Shown here one piece after another: positions 35,562 through 45,936 of a stretch of DNA of 64,000 nt. The notes beneath the pieces were generated by a model, which saw nothing but the letters and a program-made list of their open reading frames with translations, did no database searches and was not told the DNA's origin. The position numbers were made by a program, and so were the translations under genes. The DNA comes from an uncultured Draconibacterium sp. (GTDB lineage: Bacteria > Bacteroidota > Bacteroidia > Bacteroidales > Prolixibacteraceae), in contig NZ_OY776414.1 in assembly GCF_963675585.1 (NCBI RefSeq), forward strand, positions 1,653,001 to 1,717,000, written 5' to 3'. How positions within the stretch are numbered: the first letter of the stretch is position 1; every line of letters begins with the position of its first letter.

Positions 35562-38500
35562 TTATAATGTAAATCTGATACCTAAATTATAACGCTTCAT
35601 TGTTGGATACGCACCTTGTCCGCCACTTCCGGCAAAGTTTGATTCACGATCATCAGGCATTTTCGACCATACCCAAAGGTTGTTTCCATTCACAAAGATT
35701 TTCATCGTACTAATACCAATATTTTTTATCCATCCTTTATTAAGCGAATAGGCAATCTCGGCATTCTTTAAACGAACATAAGATCCATCATACAAATATT
35801 GCGTTCCCTGGCTGTAACTTGGTTTCGATAACCAGCGAGGTACTGTTACATCGGCATTAACATTATCTTCCGACCACCAGGTTCCCATATCGTAAACCGT
35901 ATTTAGCTGACTGCCAAAACTGGTAAGCGGTACATTTCGGCTTACATTGTTAACACCATAAACCTGAACAAATGCACTAAAACCTTTCCATTCGAAACCC
36001 AGTGTAGCATTGTAGGTGTTCTGAGGAGAATCAGAATATCCCCAAGGAATTTGATCTTTACTATCAATAACACCATCAGCATTAAAGTCGATGATATTGT
36101 AATCGCCCGGAACTTTATACGGATCATTTGTATCGTGCTGAGGACTTCCGAACAATTGATCGTAGGTATTTAAGTAACCGGCATCAACATAGGCTCTTGT
36201 CTGACCAATACTATAACCAGCTTGCTTTCTGTAATCTTCGTACAAGGCTGGATCATCTCTTTCGAGAATTTCATTTTTAGCATGTGTTAAACTCAAATCG
36301 GCCCACAAGCGCATTTTATTAGCCAACATTTTATTAATTCGTAACTGAATTTCGTACCCCTGTGTTTCAACTTTACCAAGGTTTGCAGTTGGTGGTGTGG
36401 TACCAAAATAAGATGGCACTGCACGATCGTTACCACTAATAAGAATATCAACACGATTGTCGCGGAAATACTCAACCGTACCGGCAAATAATCCATCCAA
36501 AAATGCATAATCCATACCAAAATTAAATTTCTTAACGGTTTCCCATCTTACATCCGGATTACCAACAGCCGACTCTCGGTACCATGTATACGGACTTTCA
36601 CCATGATTCAAATCCAATGATGAATGACCACCGTATGCCCATTGAGTTAAGTACAGCCAACGACCGCCACTATCATCTCCAATTTCACCGTAGGATGCTC
36701 TCAGTTTCAACATGTCTAAAAATCCCAGAGAACTCATAAATTCTTCTTCTGAAATCATCCATCCCAGTGCGCCTGAATTAAAAAAGGCAAATCGATATTC
36801 TTTATCAAATTTTTCAGATCCATTGTATGCTCCGTTGTATTCGATAAAATATTTAGAAGCGAAGTCATAAGTTGTACGGAAGGCCCAGTCTTCGCGGAAG
36901 GAAGGAATCATGTTACCAATTGCTCTCTCCTTTCGGCTAAACAATCCCATTGCTGTAACATTGTGTTTTCCAAATTGGCGCGCCCAGTTTAACTGCATCT
37001 GGTATTCCAGATTTCGTTGCGTTGACCAGTCCTGCACCTCACCGCCGGAAGTGTTCCAAAGAACTCCCTGCATAAAATCGAATTTATTGTTGTTCTCGTA
37101 TTCCTTTTTATACGTTGCAATACCTGTTGCAGGATCAATCCATTTTTGTTGTGCATCGTTATAAAGGTCATTAATACCACGATTGTATTCAACAAAGGCA
37201 TTATCCCACGAAATTGCTCCTCTTAATTTTAAACCCTTTGTAATAAAATCAAGTTCTTGTTCTAAGATAAAATCGGTATTGATGCGGGTTGTAGTGGTTG
37301 TCATCACACCCGAAAGCGCTAAATTGGCTGCCGAGTTACTTACATTCGAAATATTCGGATAAAATCCCCACGATCCGTCGGCATATTGTGGCAAAAACAC
37401 ATCAGGCGCAATATTATAAGCACCTGCCCACTGCTGAGCTACAGCCCAATCGGAAGAATTTGTCTGTCCCCAAGGACTTTGCTTTGCTCCGTTTGATCCG
37501 GCAAGATTAAGTCGGAACAAAGTAGTTTTTGTTAGCTGGAAATCCAGGTTACTACGAACATTAACTCTGTTGTATCCATATCCTGAGCTATAATTACGTC
37601 CGTTATCAAATACATCGAAGAGGTCACCTTCGTGTACAAAGTCGGCAGAAGCGAAATATTTTACAAATTTAGTACCACCTGATACATTCAGGTTTGCATT
37701 GTACGACATTGTAAAATCTTTGAATAACTCGTCCTGCCAGTCAACGTTTGGATAACGTTCTGCTTCTTCAAGGTTAGCAGGATAACGATATTTATTAATA
37801 ATTGCCTGAGGAGTCATATATCCCCACGAATCAGGATATACACCCAGCTCGTGTTCTATAGCGATATTACGAGCTGTTAAAGCATCGTAAGAATCTAATT
37901 TATTGGGTAATTTAGAAGGAACTTTCATGGTCATATTTGCCGAAACTTCGATTTTGGCAGATCCCTGGCGACCGCGCTTGGTGGTAATTAGGATTACACC
38001 ATTTGCTCCTTTTACTCCAAAAACGGCTGTTGCCGATGCATCTTTTAAAACAGATACTGACTCAACCGAACTGATATCAACATCGCCCAAAGGACGTTCT
38101 ACTCCATCCACCAAAATTAATGGTTCACTGTTGTTCCAGGAACTCGCTGCACGAATCAAGATTTTTGGATCTTCCTCACCAGGCAAACCTGAACTGGAAA
38201 CCGTTATCACTCCGGGTAGATTACCGGTAAGTGCGGCACCAACATCTGTAATACCTGCTGAACGTTGCAGCACTTCTCCTGTGGTTTGTGCGATGGCTCC
38301 AACAACACTTTCTTTTTTCTGTTGCCCATAACCAACTACAACTGTTTCTTCCAATTGTACACTCGATGATTTAAGTGTCGCATTAATTTTTTCAATATTT
38401 GTAGCGTCAATTTCCTGTGCTTCCATTCCAATAAATGAAATGATAATTATCTGGTTATCTACTGGAATATCTAAGGCAAATTTTCCATCGATATTCGTTG

Positions 38501-38717
38501 GAATTCCAATAGTAGTGCCCTTTACAACAACAGTAGCACCTATTACAGGATTATCCTGTTCATCAACTACACTACCTTCAATATGCCTGGTATTTTGAGC
38601 ATAACCGCATAAGGAAATTACAAGTACCAACAAAAGCAGCACGCTTTTCAGTTGGTAAATCCTTATATTTTTGAATAAGGATTTCTTTTGAGATAATAAA
38701 TTAATAATTTGCTTCAT
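35562..38717 (-). CDS. xusA: SusC-like TonB-dependent transporter XusA
   Basis: Outer-membrane importer of xylo-oligosaccharides, 1051 residues. Signal peptide about 1-40, CarboxypepD-regulatory-like domain about 45-120, TonB box ETVVVGYG (124-131), plug with LVDGVERPLGDVD and AVFGVKGANGVILITTKRG (about 205-255), then a long beta-barrel. First gene of the xus operon. The 205-base gap upstream (38718-38922), after a GH43 gene, is a likely site for HTCS-controlled transcription, but no clear promoter motif could be picked. XusA-E with the GH10 enzyme form the core uptake system. Confidence 0.95.
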   Translation of the reverse strand: MKQIINLLSQKKSLFKNIRIYQLKSVLLLLVLVISLCGYAQNTRHIEGSVVDEQDNPVIGATVVVKGTTIGIPTNIDGKFALDIPVDNQIIIISFIGMEAQEIDATNIEKINATLKSSSVQLEETVVVGYGQQKKESVVGAIAQTTGEVLQRSAGITDVGAALTGNLPGVITVSSSGLPGEEDPKILIRAASSWNNSEPLILVDGVERPLGDVDISSVESVSVLKDASATAVFGVKGANGVILITTKRGRQGSAKIEVSANMTMKVPSKLPNKLDSYDALTARNIAIEHELGVYPDSWGYMTPQAIINKYRYPANLEEAERYPNVDWQDELFKDFTMSYNANLNVSGGTKFVKYFASADFVHEGDLFDVFDNGRNYSSGYGYNRVNVRSNLDFQLTKTTLFRLNLAGSNGAKQSPWGQTNSSDWAVAQQWAGAYNIAPDVFLPQYADGSWGFYPNISNVSNSAANLALSGVMTTTTTRINTDFILEQELDFITKGLKLRGAISWDNAFVEYNRGINDLYNDAQQKWIDPATGIATYKKEYENNNKFDFMQGVLWNTSGGEVQDWSTQRNLEYQMQLNWARQFGKHNVTAMGLFSRKERAIGNMIPSFREDWAFRTTYDFASKYFIEYNGAYNGSEKFDKEYRFAFFNSGALGWMISEEEFMSSLGFLDMLKLRASYGEIGDDSGGRWLYLTQWAYGGHSSLDLNHGESPYTWYRESAVGNPDVRWETVKKFNFGMDYAFLDGLFAGTVEYFRDNRVDILISGNDRAVPSYFGTTPPTANLGKVETQGYEIQLRINKMLANKMRLWADLSLTHAKNEILERDDPALYEDYRKQAGYSIGQTRAYVDAGYLNTYDQLFGSPQHDTNDPYKVPGDYNIIDFNADGVIDSKDQIPWGYSDSPQNTYNATLGFEWKGFSAFVQVYGVNNVSRNVPLTSFGSQLNTVYDMGTWWSEDNVNADVTVPRWLSKPSYSQGTQYLYDGSYVRLKNAEIAYSLNKGWIKNIGISTMKIFVNGNNLWVWSKMPDDRESNFAGSGGQGAYPTMKRYNLGIRFTL

Positions 38718-38922
38718 TACATCCTCAAATTAAATTGATATAAAGTTCTAAATTCATAAATGATTGCATTTGTAATCAAACCTGGCAATCAAGAATCCAG
38801 CGTCTTCATCATGAGTAAAAATCCTGAGAACAGGAAAAGAATAGATTCGCGTTTTCGAATAAGTGTTTCAATCATAAGTTTATTTTTTAGATTAATAATT
38901 AAGTATTTATTTCATTCTAGTT

Positions 38923-40659
38923 TCATTTAAAGTGCGATTTGCCCGACGCATACAAACCAATAGTTGTTCCGGTAAAACCGTAGGAGTTGGCTGTTGACAA
39001 GTAGTAAGCATCAATGTTGTCGGCCAATAAGCTCCAATCCGAATTTTCCACTGCGTAGAAAAACCCAAACTCGCGGCCATTTGAGGTTATTTTTAACTGA
39101 ATAGGATTGTCTTTCGGGTTTATAGGCCGAGTAACTAAATTTTCGCTTGATTTTTCGCAAATTCGTTTTACACTAATTTGTGTTTGTCCATGGACTTTCT
39201 CTACAAGCAACAAATACTGATGTGTTTCATCTTTCATCAGTAACATACCTGCAGATTCCTGATCTGTTTGTGGATTAAAGTACATACTTGTTGTACTTTC
39301 AAATTTATGATGCTGTAAACGACGAGCTATAAGAGCAGGAGATTTTAATTCATTGGAAGCTATATCCGCACATTTCAAATTCAGAAAACCTTTGTCTTCG
39401 GTAAGAGAATAAAGATCTGCAGCATCACCGCGCACAGTCATCCAATCCATTCCTAATACCGGAGAGTTAAAACCATCTTCTTTCTCAAAATTACCAAATG
39501 TAATGGCGGTGTCTCTTTTAACACCTTCCATTTGAATTATTCGGGGAACAACTTCGTTGCCCTTGGTTATTCGGGGAATTCCATCTTTGCTCCAGTGCAC
39601 CGGCATCATAAAAGTTTCGCGGCCCAGATTTTCAAATTCGTTTTCAATTGGACGACAAGCTAAAAACACTGACCACCACTGGCCATTATCTTTTTGAATC
39701 AAATCAGCGTGACCGGCACAGGTAACAGGCAAAGGCCTGTCAGGATTCAAATGTTTCTGTGTCAATATTGGATTCTCGTCCCAGGGGGTAAACTTTCCAA
39801 AAGGAGATTTACCTTTAAAAATAACTTCGCGGTGGTCAACTGATGTTCCCCCTTCGGCGCACATTAGGAAATAACTCTCATTTATTTTATACATGTGTGG
39901 TCCTTCAATCCATATTGGTTTTTCTGAAAGATCAACACCCCCATTTACCAGCATTCTACTTTCACCTATGGTTTTATCGTTTTCAACATCAAATTCGAAA
40001 ACACGAATTGCACGATGTCCTTCATAGGTAGAACCACCATCCGGTTCATCATTATTTACAATATATGCTTTGCCTTTATCGTCAAAAAAGAAGGATGGAT
40101 CAATACCATGAACCTCAGAAAGCCAAATGGGATCGGACCATTCTCCAAAAGGATCTTTTGTTTTAACAAAGAAATTTCCACGACGAATATTCGTGGTAAT
40201 CATATAATAGGTTTGGTTGTGTGGATTATAACTTATTGCCGGAGCAAATATCCCTTCACTCACTTTTTGACCCTCCAATGGCAATTGTTCGCCTCTATTT
40301 AATACATGGCCAATTTGTTTCCAGTTTAGCAAATCTGTACTGTGAAACAAGGGTACACCCGGAAAATAAGAAAAAGTAGAAGTCACTAAAAAGTAGTCCT
40401 TCCCGTTTGTACAAATACTTGGATCGGAATACCAGCCCGGAAGAATTGGGTTATAGTAATAATCGTCAGCCGGAAGCGGATTTTCTTTATAAAAGTCATC
40501 ATCACCCTTGTATGTAAAATAGTCGAAGTGAGCAACCATACTGTCGCTTACAAACTGCGGTTTATCAAAATCAGATGCAGAGTTACAGGATTGGAATTTC
40601 AGAATAATGACAGAAAGTATTATACCAACCAGAACCTGTTTTCCAATTTTAAGTTTCAT
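38923..40659 (-). CDS. GH43 with C-terminal beta-sandwich, lipoprotein (xylosidase/arabinofuranosidase)
   Basis: Secreted, probably lipid-anchored hydrolase, 578 residues from the ATG at 40659 (the in-frame TTG at 40671 is rejected). Lipobox-like Cys25 after a hydrophobic stretch. The GH43 propeller (about 66-375) carries D79 in WYSDPSI, D187 in GIDPSFF and E252 in WIEGPHMY. A C-terminal concanavalin-like beta-sandwich (about 390-578) is the GH43_C2/DUF1349 arrangement found in beta-xylosidases and arabinofuranosidases. It lies between the regulator and xusA on the same strand. Confidence 0.9.
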   Translation of the reverse strand: MKLKIGKQVLVGIILSVIILKFQSCNSASDFDKPQFVSDSMVAHFDYFTYKGDDDFYKENPLPADDYYYNPILPGWYSDPSICTNGKDYFLVTSTFSYFPGVPLFHSTDLLNWKQIGHVLNRGEQLPLEGQKVSEGIFAPAISYNPHNQTYYMITTNIRRGNFFVKTKDPFGEWSDPIWLSEVHGIDPSFFFDDKGKAYIVNNDEPDGGSTYEGHRAIRVFEFDVENDKTIGESRMLVNGGVDLSEKPIWIEGPHMYKINESYFLMCAEGGTSVDHREVIFKGKSPFGKFTPWDENPILTQKHLNPDRPLPVTCAGHADLIQKDNGQWWSVFLACRPIENEFENLGRETFMMPVHWSKDGIPRITKGNEVVPRIIQMEGVKRDTAITFGNFEKEDGFNSPVLGMDWMTVRGDAADLYSLTEDKGFLNLKCADIASNELKSPALIARRLQHHKFESTTSMYFNPQTDQESAGMLLMKDETHQYLLLVEKVHGQTQISVKRICEKSSENLVTRPINPKDNPIQLKITSNGREFGFFYAVENSDWSLLADNIDAYYLSTANSYGFTGTTIGLYASGKSHFK

Positions 40660-40960
40660 TTCAATTTTCAATTTAGTCGAATAGTTTTACCTCATTATAA
40701 ATCGAGCACATACATAATCATGCTCATCTTTCTTCAAAAGTATTTGGTGAAAGAGATCAGGAGTTTTGATAATAGATATTTGATTTCGAATTTGAGACAC
40801 GAATACAAAACCGAATATAAATACTTGATTTTCTGCACACTAAAAACACAGCCAAAAGTATTTTTATAAAAATACATCAGACAATGTACCCTAATAGACT
40901 GATTATGATAAACCCGAAAGCGAGTTTGAAAGAGCAATAAGGGAGATTAAGGTGTCGGAA
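40660..40960. other. intergenic region between HTCS and GH43
   Basis: A 301-base AT-rich gap with no gene. It contains an 18-bp perfect palindrome GTATTTTTATAAAAATAC (40858-40875). The region probably holds the HTCS transcript end and a promoter for the GH43/xus genes; the palindrome could be a regulator site or a weak hairpin. Confidence 0.4.
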
Positions 40961-43900
40961 TTACGATTCAATCATCTGAGATGGCGATTTCCCGTAATGT
41001 TTTCTAAAAACGGTACTGAAATAACCTACGCTTGAAAAACCACATAACTCACTCACCTCAGTAATATTATATTTTTTACTACTTAATAACTCAAGTGAAT
41101 GATTTAATCGTACCAATTTTATGAAATCAGTTGGGGATTGATCTGTTAACGATTTTATTTTTTTATACAACAACGAAGGACTAGCATTCATGGCAGAGGC
41201 AAAATCATTTTTTGAAAACTGCGCATTAGAAATATTTTCATGCACCACTTCAATCATTCGTTTCAGGAATTTATCATTCAGTTCATTTTCTAAAATTGAG
41301 GTGTCACCCTCCCCTTTCTGAATGATTTTTAATGCCCTGTCTCTAATAATTTCCCGATTCTGCACCAAGGTTCTGATACGTTGCTGCAGGATAGAAACAT
41401 CGAAAGGTTTTGTCAGATAATCATCTGCTCCCAGTCCCAAACCTTGCAATTGTTCTGCCTTTCCTGCCAAAGCAGTTAACAGAATTACGGGCAAATGCGA
41501 GGTTTCATAAGTTGATTTAATTTTCCTACACAATTCAAAGCCATCCATATTTGGCATCATAATATCTGAAACTACCATATCTGGTGTCTGTTGCTGAATC
41601 AGATTCCAGGCCTGCACACCATCCTCAGCCAAAAATATTTTAAATTGACTTTCGAGAGCCGATTTAAGAAATTCCCTCAGGTATTCATTGTCTTCCACAA
41701 TTAATACCTTCATTTTTGGTTTTCCGGAATCATCTCCATCGCTTAATATTGACGGGCTAAATTCTTGCTTTATGATTACAGGTTGATGCGTATTTGAATT
41801 GCTCATGTCCTTTTTCAACTCAGAAACTTCTACTTCCCGGGTTGGTATTGTAACTTCAAAAGAAGCTCCTAAGTTTAACTGGCTTGTGCAATTAATTTTC
41901 CCTCCATGAAGATTGACGTAATTTTTCACCAAAAGCAAGCCAATCCCGGAACCAACTATTTTTGAGTTAATCACATTTTCGGCACGATAATACTCTTTAA
42001 ACAACTGACGTTGTGCCTGTTTACTAATACCAATCCCTTGATCTTTTACCTCCAAAATCCATTTGGTAGAAGAACATTTCAAATTTACCTGAACGCTTGT
42101 ATCGGCGGGCGAATATTTAATTGCGTTGGAAATCAGGTTATCAACAACCTTATCCATCAGTGTCTCATCAATTGCAGTTTCAAATTTTTCAATATTGCTA
42201 CTAAAATAAAGTTGAATCGATTTGTTACTTGCATACGACTCAAACATCATCACCCTGTTTTCAATAATTTTTACTACATCTACCATCGAAAGCGAAATCC
42301 TTTCCTTGCCAATATCCGATTTTTGAAAATCCATCAATTGTGTTGCTACTTTCAGCAATCGTCTGGTTTGATCGGTGGCGAGATGTAAATAATGAAGTCC
42401 TTTGTCTGAAAGACCTGATTCTTTATTGAGTTCTTCAACTGGTCCGTTTATAAGCGTTAAGGAAGTTCTGATATCGTGTGCGGTATTGGCAAAAAACCTG
42501 ATTTTTTCATCGGAGTGTTTTTTCTTTAAAAGGTCGATGTAATATAACATTGAAAAAACAAATACTCCTAAAATAAAGACAAACACAATGATTTGGAACC
42601 AAAGGGTTTCCCAGTAGGGTGGAATCATTTCAAGCGAGATTATCCTTTCGGCCAATACATTTGAATTAGAGTTATCAAGCATTCGTATCCGCAAAGTGTA
42701 ACTACCGCTGGGGATATTCGAATAAGACAGTATTTTGTTACTGGATGGTCTACTCCATTCCTGATCCAGATCTTCTAATTTCCACGAAAATTTTGCTCCG
42801 GCTTCTGCTACTCCAATTGGTATCATTTCAAGGCTGATTGTATTTTGGTAGTAGTTGAGCGCTAAATTTGCCAGGCTATCTAACGGACTGGTAAGTGATG
42901 GAGTATTCAATTCGCGAATTGACCGGCCCGAAATGGTTAAATCCTGAAAGTAGATCCTTCCCTGATTCTCAACAGGCTGTATCACCCCTGGGTCAAATAT
43001 CAAAGCCCCTTTACTGCTCCCAAAAACTAACCTCCCGTCGGCCATTACATCGTGAGCGGCAAGGTTAAAAGATGCGTTATTTAAGGTCAATAACGAATTA
43101 AATGTCAAAATTGATTTATCTTCTGGGTTTAATCTACAAAGCCCTTGTTCAGTACCAAGCCAGAAAAATCCATTGGAGTGTTGAATACTTGAAATAAAAT
43201 TGGATGGCAGGCCGGAATCAACAGTAAAACTTTCTATTTCACGGGTTTCAGAATTGTAAAGGATTAGACCATTTCCGCTGGTGCATATTAAAATTATTTC
43301 CTGATTAACAAAAATATCCTGAACAATGTAACCTTCCAGCAAAGTTTCAGTTTCTCCGGTATTTTTATCGAAAAGGATAAGACCGTAAGTAGATCCTAAC
43401 AATAATTTGTCCGATTTATAATCCAGGATATTGTAAATTGTCATATTGTCAAACGACCTAAAACTATCCTGTTTAGTATTGTAACAAATGAGGTCTCCAT
43501 TAACACCTCCACACCACATATTTCCCTGGCTATCTTTAATAATATCAAATACAAAATTGCTTCTGAATTGTCCGTCAGTGGTTTCAACACTTAAATGTTT
43601 TAGCTCAACTCCGTTTTTTGCATCGATTAAATACACACCCGATGAATATGTACCTGCCCAAATTCGCCCCTGGCTGTCTTCACTTAATGTTAGAAATACC
43701 TGTGCTTGTTCCTTTTTATTCTGAAATAGGGATTTCCATCGAGAGCTTTTTACATTCAAAAAACTTACACCGTTGTTTGTTGCAAACCATAAGTTACCAT
43801 TCGAATCCTCTAACACATCATTAACATCGTTGTTAATAAGCGAGTTTGAATTATTTACGATGTGTTTAAGTTGTGTTATTGCCGGATTCGCTTTATCGAA

Positions 43901-44881
43901 AAAAGAGACTCCACCACTGTAACTACAAATCCAAACTCTATTATTATTGTCGCTGTAAATATCATATACCCCATTGCCCTTTAACGAATTGGGATTATCG
44001 GAATCTTCTTTATACACATTCGAAACTGTCAGATCACTTTTATCTATTTCCCAAACCCCCTGACCATCAATCCCTAACAGCACTTTTGAATCAGAAATTG
44101 CCTCAATTGCCAAAATTGGTTGATGTGGTATTTCCTCTATATTTACGAATTGGAAATTCTGTTGCCCGCTTTTCAAAATAAACTGACCGTTGGCATTTGT
44201 TCCAATCCACAAATTATCAGTTGAATGATCATAACTTAAAGTCGATACAATGTAATTTTCTTCTTCGGGGAATTTAAAGAATGTGTGTTCCTGAAGTTCA
44301 GAAATACGAAATAGTTTTACATATCCATCAGCAATAAAAAAGAAACGATCGTTATCTTTCCACTCAACAGTTTGGATGTCCTGGTTCTGAATTTGTGCTT
44401 TAAGTCCGGTTTCCCGACTGTAATAAAAAAGTCCAAAACTAGACGCAATCCACAACTTTCCTGATTGATCAATTAGGATTTGATTAACCACAAGATATGG
44501 ATTCCGAAGATCGGCAGACAGATTAATAAGAAATTCAAATTTATCCAGAATAGAATTGTAAACAAATATTTGACCATTATTGGTATAAACGTATAAAATA
44601 CCATTTGAATACTCCATTCGTACTTCAACAATATTATGGCTTACAACAGGCAATTGATACACCCGAATATCGCCCAAAGAATATCGAAGTATCCCCATTT
44701 TGGATGAGATCCAGATAAAACCGTTATCGTCGCTACAAGCCTGATTGGTTTCACGTATAGACATTCCATATTCTTCGTTCAGATTATAAAACAGGATATC
44801 GCTTTCACCTTTTGCTAAAGGAATTGAAATCCAGCTACATAAAAACAATACAACAAATAATATGTAATTTCTTATGTTCAT
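40961..44881 (-). CDS. hybrid two-component system regulator (HTCS)
   Basis: One-protein sensor and transcription activator of the polysaccharide locus. It has 1306 residues: signal peptide (about 1-26); periplasmic double beta-propeller of two-component regulator repeats and a Y_Y_Y domain (about 27-755) that should bind a xylan-derived oligosaccharide; one transmembrane helix (about 760-783); histidine kinase with H802 in AHDIRTSL and an N-box (SNAIKYSP) near 917; receiver domain with phospho-acceptor D1106 in SDIMMPNMDG; and a C-terminal AraC-type DNA-binding domain (about 1210-1306). It is located centrally and upstream of the GH43-xus genes, fitting xylan-dependent activation. The exact ligand is inferred. 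Confidence 0.95.
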   Translation of the reverse strand: MNIRNYILFVVLFLCSWISIPLAKGESDILFYNLNEEYGMSIRETNQACSDDNGFIWISSKMGILRYSLGDIRVYQLPVVSHNIVEVRMEYSNGILYVYTNNGQIFVYNSILDKFEFLINLSADLRNPYLVVNQILIDQSGKLWIASSFGLFYYSRETGLKAQIQNQDIQTVEWKDNDRFFFIADGYVKLFRISELQEHTFFKFPEEENYIVSTLSYDHSTDNLWIGTNANGQFILKSGQQNFQFVNIEEIPHQPILAIEAISDSKVLLGIDGQGVWEIDKSDLTVSNVYKEDSDNPNSLKGNGVYDIYSDNNNRVWICSYSGGVSFFDKANPAITQLKHIVNNSNSLINNDVNDVLEDSNGNLWFATNNGVSFLNVKSSRWKSLFQNKKEQAQVFLTLSEDSQGRIWAGTYSSGVYLIDAKNGVELKHLSVETTDGQFRSNFVFDIIKDSQGNMWCGGVNGDLICYNTKQDSFRSFDNMTIYNILDYKSDKLLLGSTYGLILFDKNTGETETLLEGYIVQDIFVNQEIILICTSGNGLILYNSETREIESFTVDSGLPSNFISSIQHSNGFFWLGTEQGLCRLNPEDKSILTFNSLLTLNNASFNLAAHDVMADGRLVFGSSKGALIFDPGVIQPVENQGRIYFQDLTISGRSIRELNTPSLTSPLDSLANLALNYYQNTISLEMIPIGVAEAGAKFSWKLEDLDQEWSRPSSNKILSYSNIPSGSYTLRIRMLDNSNSNVLAERIISLEMIPPYWETLWFQIIVFVFILGVFVFSMLYYIDLLKKKHSDEKIRFFANTAHDIRTSLTLINGPVEELNKESGLSDKGLHYLHLATDQTRRLLKVATQLMDFQKSDIGKERISLSMVDVVKIIENRVMMFESYASNKSIQLYFSSNIEKFETAIDETLMDKVVDNLISNAIKYSPADTSVQVNLKCSSTKWILEVKDQGIGISKQAQRQLFKEYYRAENVINSKIVGSGIGLLLVKNYVNLHGGKINCTSQLNLGASFEVTIPTREVEVSELKKDMSNSNTHQPVIIKQEFSPSILSDGDDSGKPKMKVLIVEDNEYLREFLKSALESQFKIFLAEDGVQAWNLIQQQTPDMVVSDIMMPNMDGFELCRKIKSTYETSHLPVILLTALAGKAEQLQGLGLGADDYLTKPFDVSILQQRIRTLVQNREIIRDRALKIIQKGEGDTSILENELNDKFLKRMIEVVHENISNAQFSKNDFASAMNASPSLLYKKIKSLTDQSPTDFIKLVRLNHSLELLSSKKYNITEVSELCGFSSVGYFSTVFRKHYGKSPSQMIES

Positions 44882-45246
44882 TTACCTAATATCACTACGC
44901 AATATTCCTATTCAAGATCGAATAAAAACAGAGTTTCCGAATTTCGCAAGAATTCTTTTGAATTTTACGCTTTTCTTTATCTACTAATTAGCCATCAATT
45001 GTACCAAATATAATTAATTAAAAATTTTTATTCTGCTATTTATTCAAAACTAAAATTGAGATCCAATAAAGTAAATGATTCTAAGGTAAGGATTCAAAGA
45101 AAACTCAGTTTCTTTGTCCACCATACCCCGAATCATTTTAACCTAACTACTAAAACTATCTATTAACTAAACCTAAATCCTATTTTTACACATCTTATAA
45201 CAGCAACAATTTTTGTGAAAATTCACTAACTATAATCCAATGTTTT
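44882..45246 (-). other. HTCS upstream region
   Basis: This 365-base stretch has no gene. On the - strand TATATTTG at 45005-45012 matches the -7 consensus TAnnTTTG, giving a leader of roughly 120 bases before the HTCS start; no -33 partner is visible at normal spacing. Confidence 0.35.
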
Positions 45247-45601
45247 TTAAAGCGCTAACTGTTTAAATATCAAATCCAGTTTCCATAACTTTGGTCCTCT
45301 TTTTACAACATATATTCCTGCTGGAAGAGCTTTGGCAGCATCCCATCACTGAGTTATTGTAACTTAAACAGCCCTGAACATCGTAATTGTTCCATTGCCA
45401 GATTCCGGATTCCCCACCATTAAACCATTGACTTGAAGTAATTGCCACGCCGTGAAAGTTCACTCTATTCCCATGCATTTATTTTAAAAACCTTCCATCA
45501 TCATGTAATTCGGGTGTTGGCATTCCTTCACATGTTGACGATATATAAAAACCAAGTATTAACACAACCTGTAAAACCAGTCGGGCAAGCAGTCTCTTCA
45601 T
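45247..45601 (-). pseudogene. remnant of a secreted GH5-like enzyme, internally deleted
   Basis: From the ATG at 45601 the frame encodes a signal/lipoprotein leader (MKRLLARLVLQVVLILG, then SSTCEG) and TPELHDDGRFLK, then a TAA (45479-45481). Directly after it the same frame continues HGNRVNFHGVAITSSQWF and NNYDVQGCLSYNNSVMG, which resembles the start of Bacteroidota cellulase-family (GH5) enzymes. At about 45340 the frame changes, and ALPAGIYVVKRG, like the end of a type IX secretion sorting domain, leads to the final stop at 45247. So only the two ends of a long gene survive. GH5 assignment is from recalled family patterns and is moderate. Confidence 0.65.
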
Positions 45602-45876
45602 AAGCAGGTAAGTCTTTTCCTTTTATCCTTTTCCAAACACAGCCCAAAATTTTTACGTTAGCCTTATTAGAGAAAAGTGAGTAATTGTGCCAATCACTCA
45701 ACAATAATAAAATTAACTATTGCAATTATAGAAGAACTTATCCAGTCACTATTTTACTAATAGATAATTGATATTTAAAAATAGATACAGACCACTAACA
45801 AAATTTCAGAAAAGATTATATATCTATTTGTTACCAAACCATTTATTGCGAGAAAACTAAAACAGGAACTATTCCT
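45602..45876. other. gene-free stretch downstream of the GH51 operon
   Basis: AT-rich sequence between the GH5-like remnant start and the GH51 terminator. No ORF, RNA gene or clear promoter motif was seen. Confidence 0.4.
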
Positions 45877-45906
45877 ATAAAAAAGGAAGCTGTTAAGCTT
45901 CCTTTA
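45877..45906 (-). terminator. intrinsic terminator of the GH97-GH51 operon
   Basis: AAAGGAAGC (45882-45890) and GCTTCCTTT (45897-45905) form a perfect 9-bp stem with a six-base loop; on the - strand it is followed by T residues. It lies about 30 bases beyond the GH51 stop. Confidence 0.88.
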
Positions 45907-45936
45907 ATCCGACCTATCCACTATGTATGGCAAATC

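Noticed and set aside
38718..38922. Small RNA or gene between GH43 and xusA
   Set aside because: Only AT-rich sequence and a weak TCCTG/CAGGA hairpin; no ORF or strong structure.
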